From NCBI RefSeq assembly GCF_017794765.1, contig NZ_CP051236.1, positions 3,069,166 to 3,133,165 of the forward strand: DNA of 64,000 nucleotides. The letters run 5' to 3'. Each line of letters opens with the position of its first letter. Positions within the stretch are counted from its first letter, which is position 1. The translations under genes and the position numbers were made by a program. Origin of the DNA: Nitratireductor sp. (lineage in GTDB: Bacteria; Pseudomonadota; Alphaproteobacteria; Rhizobiales; Rhizobiaceae). Shown here piece by piece: positions 57,442 through 64,000 of this stretch. The notes beneath the pieces are model-generated. The model was not told where the DNA came from. It searched no databases and saw nothing but the letters and a program-made list of their open reading frames with translations.

Positions 57442-58437
57442 TCACTCCGCCGCCATTCTTGCCGCCTCGCGGCGGGCTTTGCGTTTCTCCGCATGGGCAA
57501 GGGCCGCCTCGCGCACCCATGCGCCCTCATCCCAGGCCTTCTGCCGCGACGCGATGCGGTCGCGGTTCATGGGGCCATGCCCCTTCACCACCCGCCAGAA
57601 CTCATCCCAGTCGATAGCGCCGAAATCGTAACCGCCCTTCTCCTCGTTCCATTTCAGGTCCGGATCAGGGAAGGTCAGGCCGATGAACTCACCCTGCGGC
57701 ACCGTCGCATCGACGAATTTCTGCCTGAGTTCGTCATTGGTGAAGCGCTTGATCTTCCATTTCATCGACTGGTCGCTGTGCTGGCTATCGCTGTCGGAAG
57801 GGCCGAACATCATGAGCGAGGGCCACCACCAGCGGTTCAGCGCATCCTGCGCCATCTCCTTCTGCTCTGGCGTGCCGCGCGCGAGCGTCATCATGATCTC
57901 GTAGCCCTGACGCTGGTGAAAGCTTTCTTCCTTGCACACCCGGATCATGGCGCGCGCATAGGGACCGTAAGAGCAGCGGCAGAGCGGGATCTGGTTCATG
58001 ATGGCCGCGCCATCCACCAGCCAGCCGATCGCGCCAATGTCGGCCCAGGTCTGCGTCGGGTAGTTGAAGATGGAGGAATACTTGGCCTTGCCGCTAAGAA
58101 GCTCCTCGGTCATCTCCTCGCGCGAGACGCCCAGCGTCTCGGCGGCGGAATAGAGGTAGAGCCCGTGGCCGCCCTCGTCCTGCACTTTAGCAAGCAAAGC
58201 CGCCTTGCGGCGCAGCGACGGCGCACGCGTGATCCAGTTGCCCTCCGGCAGCATGCCGACAATCTCGGAATGCGCGTGCTGGCCGATCTGTCGCACAAGC
58301 GTCTTGCGATAGCCCTCCGGCATCGGATCGTTGGGCTCGATCTTTTCCTCGGCATCGATCCGCGCCTGGAAGGCGGCAAGAAAGGCCTCGTCTTCCGTTG
58401 TATCGGTTTTCGCACCGATAAGCCCTTGGCTATACAT
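57442..58437 (-). CDS. paaA: Phenylacetyl-CoA epoxidase catalytic subunit PaaA
   Basis: PaaA carries the diiron site that epoxidises the aromatic ring of phenylacetyl-CoA. The 331-residue protein has [19 protein letters not shown] near 51, [20 protein letters not shown] near 85, [17 protein letters not shown] near 166 and [20 protein letters not shown] near 212. The Glu/His ligands lie in these motifs. It is the first gene of paaABCDE with GGAGGACA before the ATG. Genes for paaK and the ring-cleavage steps are not in this window. Confidence 0.96.
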   Translation of the reverse strand: MYSQGLIGAKTDTTEDEAFLAAFQARIDAEEKIEPNDPMPEGYRKTLVRQIGQHAHSEIVGMLPEGNWITRAPSLRRKAALLAKVQDEGGHGLYLYSAAETLGVSREEMTEELLSGKAKYSSIFNYPTQTWADIGAIGWLVDGAAIMNQIPLCRCSYGPYARAMIRVCKEESFHQRQGYEIMMTLARGTPEQKEMAQDALNRWWWPSLMMFGPSDSDSQHSDQSMKWKIKRFTNDELRQKFVDATVPQGEFIGLTFPDPDLKWNEEKGGYDFGAIDWDEFWRVVKGHGPMNRDRIASRQKAWDEGAWVREAALAHAEKRKARREAARMAAE

Positions 58438-58555
58438 CGCTTGTCCTCCATGCTCACGCGCGGCTCGGGACGGGGTGTCAGCCCGCCTTTAATGTGTAAC
58501 AAAAAATGCTTATGATGGCAATATTTCGTAACATGTTTTTGAGGATCGGAGTGAC
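58438..58555. promoter_or_regulatory. Divergent promoter region between paaA and paaI
   Basis: The 118-bp gap is AT-rich in its plus-strand half. Two GTAACA hexamers at 58496-58501 and 58528-58533 are 32 bp apart, about three helical turns. This could be a looped repressor or activator site, but no regulator gene is next to it and I see no symmetrical operator. Confidence 0.35.
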
Positions 58556-58987
58556 ATGAACGCTCAGTTTGAAGCCGAACAGGCACTCGGCGCAGCAAGG
58601 GAAACGCTTCAATCGGTCTTCGCTCCGTGGATCAAAGCACTGGCGATCGAAGCGCTATCGGCAGACGAGACGGGGGTCGATTTCCGCCTTCCGGAAAATG
58701 CCGATCTGGTGCATGTGGGCGGGGTGATCTGCGGACAGGCGACGGCTTCCGCAGCCGACACATGCGCCGTGGCAGCGCTTTCCGCCGCCAATGGCCACTT
58801 TCGCACCTGCACCACCGTTGACATGACCACGCATTTCATCCGGCCCCTGAAACCCGGGCCGGTCACGGTCCGCGTCGAGGTACTTTCGAATGGCAGACGC
58901 ATGGCCTATGTGCGGGTGGAAATGCGCGCGGAGAACGACCCCCGCCTCGCCTTCACCGCGACCGGCGCCTATGCCTATCTGGAGTAA
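58556..58987 (+). CDS. paaI: PaaI-type hot-dog thioesterase
   Basis: A 143-residue hot-dog fold thioesterase. In the Paa pathway such enzymes release CoA trapped in dead-end esters. HVGGVICGQATASAADTCAV near residue 52 corresponds to the catalytic helix region. TTVDMTTHFIRPLKPGPVTV near 87 and the RMAYVRVEMRAEND segment follow the family plan. It is divergent from paaABCDE, so a paa role is likely but the assignment depends on the neighbourhood. Confidence 0.83.
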   Translation: MNAQFEAEQALGAARETLQSVFAPWIKALAIEALSADETGVDFRLPENADLVHVGGVICGQATASAADTCAVAALSAANGHFRTCTTVDMTTHFIRPLKPGPVTVRVEVLSNGRRMAYVRVEMRAENDPRLAFTATGAYAYLE

Positions 58988-59201
58988 GTCCGCGACCATC
59001 AGTTGATGGCGGCTGGAAGCGAATCAAGGGCCGGTCGCACTTGCGCGACGGAAACACAATAAATCCACAACCAGCTTCCGCGCCCGAAAAATATGGCTTA
59101 GCATGCATAGAGGGAGGCACCCCACCACCGACAGCAGGCAATCTCTTCTGTGGCTGGCCAGCGGCGGCAGGTCCACCCTGATAACAATGGGTCAGTTCTG
59201 A

Positions 59202-59990
59202 ATGTCGATCATCAAGCGCAATAACGTAAAAATCAGCGGTGACGGCCAAACACCGATGATCTTTGCCCACGGTTTTGGGTGCGATCAGAACATGTGGCGT
59301 TTCATTGCTCCGGAATTCGAGCGTGATCACAGGGTGATTCTGTTCGATCACGTCGGAGCGGGCCGCTCGGACCTTGGTGCTTATGATCAGGAAAGATATG
59401 CCACGCTGGAAGGCTACGCGGATGACGTGGTGGAGATCTGCGAAGCATTAAATGTCGAGAACGGTATTTTTGTCGGACACTCGGTGAGCGCCATGATCGG
59501 CGCACTGGCATCGATCAAGTCGCCCAAGCATTTCGAGAAGCTTGTGCTGGTCTGCCCCTCCCCCTGCTATCTCAATGACGGAGACTATCAGGGCGGGTTT
59601 TCGCACCAGCAACTGGAAGAGCTCCTGGAGTTTCTCGACGAAAATCACATGGGCTGGTCGGCGCAGATGGCGCCCCTGATCATGGGCAATGCGGATCGCC
59701 CCGAGCTTTCAGAAGAGCTTGAGAACAGCTTCTGCCGGACCGATCCGGATATTGCCCGCGCATTCGCACGTGCAACCTTCCTGTCCGATAACCGTGCCGA
59801 TCTGGCCTCGGTTCGGACATCCAGTCTCGTGCTGCAATGCAAGGAAGACGTGATCGCGGGTCAGCAGGTGGGGAAATACGTGGAAGAGCACCTTCCAGAT
59901 GCGCGACTGGCTCTTATCGACGCCTACGGACATTGTCCAAATCTCGGCGCACCCGACGAGGTGATCAAGGCCATGAGAGAATTTCTGTGA
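59202..59990 (+). CDS. RsbQ-like alpha/beta hydrolase
   Basis: A 262-residue hydrolase close in layout to Bacillus RsbQ, whose family also gave the plant D14/KAI2 hormone receptors. The oxyanion segment HGFGCDQNMW is near 23, the nucleophile S94 is in GHSVSA, and acid D216 (KEDVIAG) and base H244 (YGHCPNL) complete the triad; RsbQ has S96, D219 and H247. No signal peptide is seen. The stop overlaps the GTG start of a PAS histidine kinase by 3 bases, mirroring the RsbQ/RsbP pairing. It may make or sense a small ligand for the PAS domain. Confidence 0.85.
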   Translation: MSIIKRNNVKISGDGQTPMIFAHGFGCDQNMWRFIAPEFERDHRVILFDHVGAGRSDLGAYDQERYATLEGYADDVVEICEALNVENGIFVGHSVSAMIGALASIKSPKHFEKLVLVCPSPCYLNDGDYQGGFSHQQLEELLEFLDENHMGWSAQMAPLIMGNADRPELSEELENSFCRTDPDIARAFARATFLSDNRADLASVRTSSLVLQCKEDVIAGQQVGKYVEEHLPDARLALIDAYGHCPNLGAPDEVIKAMREFL

Positions 59991-61216
59991 ACGTGGCCTA
60001 CAAGAACACGATGGATGACCCGGAGGAGCTGTTTGAAAACGCTCCCTGCGCCTATGTTTCACTGCATCCCAGTGGCCGTATCCTGCGCGCCAATCAAACC
60101 CTCGTGGACTGGCTCGGCTACTCCAAAGAGGAACTCGCAGGCAAGTCATTCCATGACATTCTGAGTGCGCCTGGTCGCATCTTCTATGAAACCCATTTCG
60201 CCCCGCTGCTGCGCATGCAGGGTTTTTTCGACGAGGTCGCGCTCGATCTCTCCGACGCTTCGGGCACGACGTTGCCAGTGCTAGCAAACGCACGGGAAGT
60301 GCGTGACACGGCGGGCGACACCCACTCTGTCCGCGTCGCCCTGTTTCGCGCCAGGCAACGCCGGCAGTACGAACGGGAGCTCCTGGAAGCGCGCCGCGCA
60401 GCCGAGAAGGCACGTGAGGAACTCGCCGCGCTCAACGCATCGCTGGAGGAACGAGTCGAGAATGCGGTGCAAAAACGGATCAAGCTCGAACGGGGCCTCT
60501 GGTACGAACGGCAAACGGCAAAACTGCGCGAGCAGTTTGTCGCCGTGCTGGGTCATGATCTGCGCAACCCCCTGGCGTCGATACGCAGTGGCGCAGAGAT
60601 TCTGGCTCGTGACCCCGATCCGGAAAAACGCGAGAAAGTGGTGACCCTCATGCGCTCCAGCATTGCGCGCATGAGCAGCCTGATCGATGACATGCTCGAC
60701 CTGGCGGCCAGCCGCCTTGGCAAGGGCATGGCGGTGGAGATGAAGGCGGTCGAGCTCGGCCCCGTCATTCAGCAGGTGGTGGACGAGGTCGTTGCCGGCC
60801 GCGAAGCGGCGCGGGTTGAAACTCAGATCGATCTTCCTGACCCGATCGAATGTGACGAGGGGCGGATCGGCCAGCTCGTTTCCAACCTCGTGGGCAATGC
60901 CATCGACCACGGTACAGAGGGCGAAGCTGTTCGTGTCGTCTCCGGGTGCAGCAACGGCGTTCTCACGATCCGCGTCACCAATGCCGGCGGGCCGATTCCT
61001 CCTGACGTGCGTGTCAGGCTCTTCCAGCCCTTCTCACGCGCCGAAGTGCGCGCGCATCAGAAAGGGCTTGGTCTCGGGCTGTTCATCGCTTCCGAAATCG
61101 CCCGCGCCCACAAGGGCAAGCTGGAAGTGGAAAGCGACGAGAAGGAAACGTCTTTCCTGTTCAAAATGCCCCAAAAGGCATCCCAAACTGCAACCCAGAC
61201 GACCAAGGCCACCTGA
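59987..61216 (+). CDS. PAS-domain sensor histidine kinase coupled to the RsbQ-like gene
   Basis: A 409-residue cytoplasmic kinase, no membrane segment. The order is PAS (about 15-120: APCAYVSLHPSGRILRAN, DWLGYSKEELAGKSFHDIL, FYETHFAPLLRMQGFFDEVA), coiled coil (about 125-175), HisKA with phospho-acceptor H190 in VLGHDLRNPLASI, and HATPase_c with QLVSNLVGNAIDHG and GLGLGLFIASEIARAH. The start is the GTG at 59987 that shares GTGA with the rsbQ stop; the ATG at 60011 has no ribosome site. No response regulator gene is adjacent. The PAS half resembles RsbP, whose output domain is a PP2C phosphatase instead. Confidence 0.86.
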   Translation: MNVAYKNTMDDPEELFENAPCAYVSLHPSGRILRANQTLVDWLGYSKEELAGKSFHDILSAPGRIFYETHFAPLLRMQGFFDEVALDLSDASGTTLPVLANAREVRDTAGDTHSVRVALFRARQRRQYERELLEARRAAEKAREELAALNASLEERVENAVQKRIKLERGLWYERQTAKLREQFVAVLGHDLRNPLASIRSGAEILARDPDPEKREKVVTLMRSSIARMSSLIDDMLDLAASRLGKGMAVEMKAVELGPVIQQVVDEVVAGREAARVETQIDLPDPIECDEGRIGQLVSNLVGNAIDHGTEGEAVRVVSGCSNGVLTIRVTNAGGPIPPDVRVRLFQPFSRAEVRAHQKGLGLGLFIASEIARAHKGKLEVESDEKETSFLFKMPQKASQTATQTTKAT

Positions 61217-61236
61217 CAGGACCGGCCCCTTCCCTC

Positions 61237-61719
61237 CTACTCCTCCTTCACCCATCGCGCCTCGGTGCCATAGAGCGGCACGGTCGAGATCGCCATCTTG
61301 GCCGAACCATCCTGCACCTGGCGGGCGTGGGAGAGATAAATCAGCGTGTCGTTCTTCTCGTCGTAGATACGCTTGACCACAACCGACTTCCAGATCAGCG
61401 ACTGACGCTGTTTGAACACCTCCTCGCCATCCTCGCCAAGATCGATGTCACCAATGACAATGGGCCCCGTCTGACGACAGGAAATGGAGGAGTTGGAGGG
61501 GTCTTCGAACCAGTTTCCCTTCTGCAGCCGGTCGATCATACCGCGATCGAAATAGGTGACGTGGCAAGTGACACCCTCCACCTTGGGATCCCTCACCGCC
61601 TCTATCACGATATCGTTTCCGAGCCAGTCCACGCCCACCTCGCCCACTTGTTCGGCAGAGACCGGGCTTGCGGCAAAAGTTGCCAAGACGAGCGACGCGG
61701 CAATGAAGGAAGGGCGCAT
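61237..61719 (-). CDS. creA: CreA family protein
   Basis: A 160-residue secreted protein with a signal peptide ending PVSAEQ near residue 23. The conserved CreA pattern is visible: GEVGVDWLGNDIVIEAVRDP near 25, GVTCHVTYFDRG near 49, CRQTGPI near 80 and FKQRQSLIWKSVVVKRIYDE near 100. The function of CreA is not known. It converges with the histidine kinase gene 20 bases away. The ATG is chosen at the signal-peptide start. Confidence 0.88.
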   Translation of the reverse strand: MRPSFIAASLVLATFAASPVSAEQVGEVGVDWLGNDIVIEAVRDPKVEGVTCHVTYFDRGMIDRLQKGNWFEDPSNSSISCRQTGPIVIGDIDLGEDGEEVFKQRQSLIWKSVVVKRIYDEKNDTLIYLSHARQVQDGSAKMAISTVPLYGTEARWVKEE

Positions 61720-61897
61720 GGACTGGTCCTTTCGTAACGAAGATGCGTTCTGCGCATATGGGGCAATTTGCGCGATATTGAAGTCCTGTCGCTGAAATCC
61801 GCGATCCAACGACACGGGCGCAGCCAAAGCGCATGTCGGAAAACTGCGCTGCCCTGCGTCCTCGGAATATGAAGGGCAGTGACAAGGGAGAAACAGG

Positions 61898-62539
61898 ATG
61901 CGTCCGCTTCTAACTGTTTTTGAGAATTCACCCGACCGTGGGCAGGGTCATGCCCGCGACATGCGTGTGCGCTGGGCGCTTGAGGAGGTCGGGCAGGACT
62001 ATGATATCCGCACCGTTTCGTTCCAGCAAATGAAGGAGCCCAGTCATCGCAGGCTCCAGCCGTTCGGCCAGATCCCCACCCTTGAAACGGGCACGGTGAG
62101 CCTGTTTGAAACGGGCGCCATCCTTCTTCACATTGCCAGCGAACATGCCGGTCTTCTGCCGGAAGATGATCGGGGGCGCGCGAAGGCACTCTCCTGGTTC
62201 TTTGCCGCCCTAAACACCATAGAGCCCCCCATCGTCGAACGGGAGGCTGCAGGCTATACGATGCGGGACCGCCCCTGGTTCGGTGAACTCCTTGCCCTCC
62301 TCGACGAAAAGGTCGATCTCCGGCTCAGGGATCTTTCGGATGCGCTTGCAGACCGGGACTGGCTTTGCGGCCATTTCAGCCTGGCCGACATCATGATGGT
62401 GACCGTGCTGCGCCGGCTGGAGGGCAGTTCACTCATTGAGAAACACGCCAGTCTCTGCGCCTATATGGAGCGCGGCAAAAGCCGTCCCGCCTATCAGCGC
62501 GCATTCGACGCGCAGCATGCGCTCTATCGCGGGCGATGA
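61898..62539 (+). CDS. Glutathione S-transferase-like protein
   Basis: A 213-residue protein of the thioredoxin-like GST fold. The N-terminal domain has MRVRWALEEVGQDYDIRTVS near 22, the cis-proline segment FGQIPTLETG near 56 and FETGAILLHIASEHAG near 69. A helical C-terminal domain follows, with WLCGHFSLADIMMVTVLRRL near 155. Substrate is unknown. The ATG has GGGAGAAACAGG upstream. The GC is in line with its surroundings. Confidence 0.85.
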   Translation: MRPLLTVFENSPDRGQGHARDMRVRWALEEVGQDYDIRTVSFQQMKEPSHRRLQPFGQIPTLETGTVSLFETGAILLHIASEHAGLLPEDDRGRAKALSWFFAALNTIEPPIVEREAAGYTMRDRPWFGELLALLDEKVDLRLRDLSDALADRDWLCGHFSLADIMMVTVLRRLEGSSLIEKHASLCAYMERGKSRPAYQRAFDAQHALYRGR

Positions 62540-62604
62540 GTTTGCGGGTTCTGTCGGCTGGTGAAATGACGCCGCGTGGCTGCGTTCACCGGTTTCACCG
62601 GATT

Positions 62605-62982
62605 TCAGTCTGGAACGAAGATCCCTTCATCCAGAAACCAGAGGCACATCCCGGCATCGCCAGCCTGCGGATTATGCTTCGATGCCGCGATCCACTCCAG
62701 AAGCGCCCGCGCCTCCTCCGGCGCGACGGCGAGGGTCGCCTTGGCGGAATTCAGACGCACCTGCATGTTTTGATGTTCATAGAGTTTCATGAACAGCCGC
62801 CGCCGATCTCCTGGCCGCCCACGCAGTTCTTCTTCGATTCCCATCAACTCATCGAAAAGTCTGTTGTAGCGGGCAATTTCATTTCCCAGCAGCGCATGGT
62901 CCTGTTCCGCACCAATTTCAGCGGCACGCGCGATGAGACTGTCGTCTGACTGGTTTGCAAGACGAGCGGCTTTGGACTTCAT
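62605..62982 (-). CDS. DUF2019-like protein, most divergent copy
   Basis: A 125-residue protein without a signal peptide. The central part (NRLFDELMGIEEELRGRPGD, then MQVRLNSAKATLAVAPEEAR) and the ending KHNPQAGDAGMCLWFLDEG match DUF2019. The VRLNSAK motif resembles a HEAT-like helix. GGAG lies 7 bases before the ATG. It is the last of three tandem paralogues on this strand; no biochemical role is known. Confidence 0.7.
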   Translation of the reverse strand: MKSKAARLANQSDDSLIARAAEIGAEQDHALLGNEIARYNRLFDELMGIEEELRGRPGDRRRLFMKLYEHQNMQVRLNSAKATLAVAPEEARALLEWIAASKHNPQAGDAGMCLWFLDEGIFVPD

Positions 62983-63046
62983 TTCAGCACTCCAAACTTT
63001 CTCAGTGCATATCGCCCCATCAATTCGCGTTCCTCCCGGCGGCTTT

Positions 63047-63421
63047 CTACCTTCGCCCAAACCGTGGTCCATACATCAGAAATGAAAGTACATCCTTGGC
63101 ATATACTTCCTGCGGAAGCGCCCTGGCATCAATGATGGATTGAACAATCTGAATGGCCTTATCCGGATAAAGAGGGTGGGCATGTTTGGCGGCGTTCAGC
63201 CGCACTTGAGGATTGTCGTGATCAAACAGTTCGATCAGCGCTTGACGCTGATCACCGGGGCGCGCTTCCAGTTCTTCAACCAGCTTTTTGATTTTCATAT
63301 AAGCGCGATTGTAAGGCCCGGTCTCAAGATATAGCAGCGCCTCATTCTGCGTCAGGTTCAGTTCGATAAAGCGTTGCAGCATCTCGTCGACGGGAGCGTT
63401 ATTCTTTCGTCTCGTCATCAT
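63047..63421 (-). CDS. DUF2019-like protein, second copy
   Basis: A 124-residue protein close to the copy at 63629-63997: both share an MLQRFIEL start region, EELEARPGDQR, NPQVRLNAA and VVQSIIDA/IVQSIIDA blocks. The similarity extends to the DNA, so the duplication is fairly recent. The ATG overlaps the stop of the small frame upstream (ATGATGA), indicating coupled translation. Confidence 0.68.
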   Translation of the reverse strand: MMTRRKNNAPVDEMLQRFIELNLTQNEALLYLETGPYNRAYMKIKKLVEELEARPGDQRQALIELFDHDNPQVRLNAAKHAHPLYPDKAIQIVQSIIDARALPQEVYAKDVLSFLMYGPRFGRR

Positions 63422-63612
63422 TTGAAAGTTCCAAGCCGTTGCAACGCAAAAGGCCGGCCTCTACCCGCCCGCGCCCTGAAGCCCTCGAAGAAGTTGCTGA
63501 AACAAGAATCCTCCCAAATCATTGGATTTGGCAGCAGACCTACCCAAGCGTCCAACCCATCCAGCATGTTCAATGAACGGGCTTGGGTTTCGGTATGATG
63601 TCGAGATGTCAT
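63418..63612 (-). CDS. Small hypothetical ORF between DUF2019 copies
   Basis: A 64-residue frame starting MTSRHHTETQARSLNMLDGL and ending FALQRLGTFK, with aromatic-rich middle IWEDSCFSNFFEG. I do not recognise it. Its stop overlaps the start of the second DUF2019 gene, which is the main reason to think it is real; GGAG is 11 bases before the ATG, a weak site. It might be the C-terminal remnant of a larger gene paired with the downstream DUF2019 protein. Confidence 0.35.
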   Translation of the reverse strand: MTSRHHTETQARSLNMLDGLDAWVGLLPNPMIWEDSCFSNFFEGFRARAGRGRPFALQRLGTFK

Positions 63613-63628
63613 CTTCGCAACAACTCCA

Positions 63629-63997
63629 TCATTCCGGCTCAAGAGGTCCATTGATCAAGTAGTCCAGCACGGTTCTGGCATCCGCTTCCTGTGGATGTCT
63701 TTTGGCATCGATGATGGATTGAACGACCTTAATGGCCGGATCTGGGAAAAGGGGATGGGCATATGTGGCTGCGTTCAAACGCACTTGCGGGTTTGGATGG
63801 TCGAAAAGATCGACCAGAACATGCCGCTGATCACCGGGGCGTGCTTCCAGTTCTTCCGCCAAACCTTTAATCTCAAGATAAGCGCGATTATAGGGCCGTG
63901 TTTCGAGATATAGCACAGCCTCATGCTGCGTCAGGCTCAGTTCGATAAAGCGTTGCAGCATCTTGTCGACGGAAACATTTTCTCCCTTCTTCGCCAC
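63629..63997 (-). CDS. DUF2019-like protein, third copy (start near window edge)
   Basis: A 122-residue frame related to the copy at 63047-63421, with MLQRFIELSLTQHEAVLYLE, EELEARPGDQRHVLVDLFDH and NPQVRLNAATYAHPLFPDPA. The start used is a GTG three bases from the window end; the real start may lie beyond base 64000. The array may continue past the edge. Confidence 0.65.
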   Translation of the reverse strand: MAKKGENVSVDKMLQRFIELSLTQHEAVLYLETRPYNRAYLEIKGLAEELEARPGDQRHVLVDLFDHPNPQVRLNAATYAHPLFPDPAIKVVQSIIDAKRHPQEADARTVLDYLINGPLEPE

Positions 63998-64000
63998 GCT

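Overview
The window looks like chromosomal DNA of an alphaproteobacterium of the order Hyphomicrobiales, probably near the Phyllobacteriaceae. The evidence is the dcw gene order, an FtsZ with a long C-terminal linker, betaine-lipid genes under a Pho-box-like promoter, and a paa operon with an adjacent thioesterase. GC is high apart from a small foreign-looking patch near 36-37 kb. No CRISPR array, rRNA gene or complete tRNA gene was seen.

Region 1 (1-21.9 kb, minus strand) is a nearly uninterrupted division and cell-wall cluster. In transcription order it reads mraZ-rsmH-ftsL-ftsI-murE-murF-mraY-murD-ftsW-murG-murC-murB-(308 bp gap)-ddlB-ftsQ-ftsA-ftsZ, then a terminator, then lpxC, bamD and the start of recN. 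Many genes overlap by a few bases, which implies translational coupling. Upstream of mraZ are three ATGGG repeats at exactly 10 bp, a likely MraZ autoregulatory site.

Region 2 (21.9-26.3 kb) has a PLP-dependent trans-sulfuration-type enzyme, RNase P RNA, a lytic transglycosylase, an amidase coupled to a TerB/J-domain protein, and a small lipoprotein.

Region 3 (26.4-33.7 kb) is a catabolic module. A TRAP transporter (dctP, dctQ, dctM) with a MarR-type regulator is divergent from a fused HyuA-HyuB ATP-dependent oxoprolinase/hydantoinase. A perfect 17-bp palindrome sits between them.

Region 4 (33.7-37.2 kb) has btaAB for phosphorus-free betaine lipids behind an 11-bp-periodic Pho-box-like array. 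It is followed by a small scar: a tRNA-Asn-like 3' fragment and an Abi-alpha-like (DUF4393) gene, bracketed by a 27-bp perfect inverted repeat.

Region 5 (37.2-54.4 kb) is mixed housekeeping: a serine hydrolase, GH25 and MltB-type muramidases, a CPA2 antiporter, a decarboxylase, an exporter, a 28-residue membrane peptide, an ArsR-methyltransferase (SahR-like) regulator with metF, a KAS III homologue, EttA, a lipase-like hydrolase, and a coupled CoA-transferase/ThDP-enzyme pair.

Region 6 (54.7-64 kb) has paaABCDE divergent from a PaaI-type thioesterase. After it come an RsbQ-like hydrolase coupled to a PAS histidine kinase, CreA, a glutathione S-transferase, and a tandem array of three DUF2019-like proteins with a small ORF inserted, running to the window edge.
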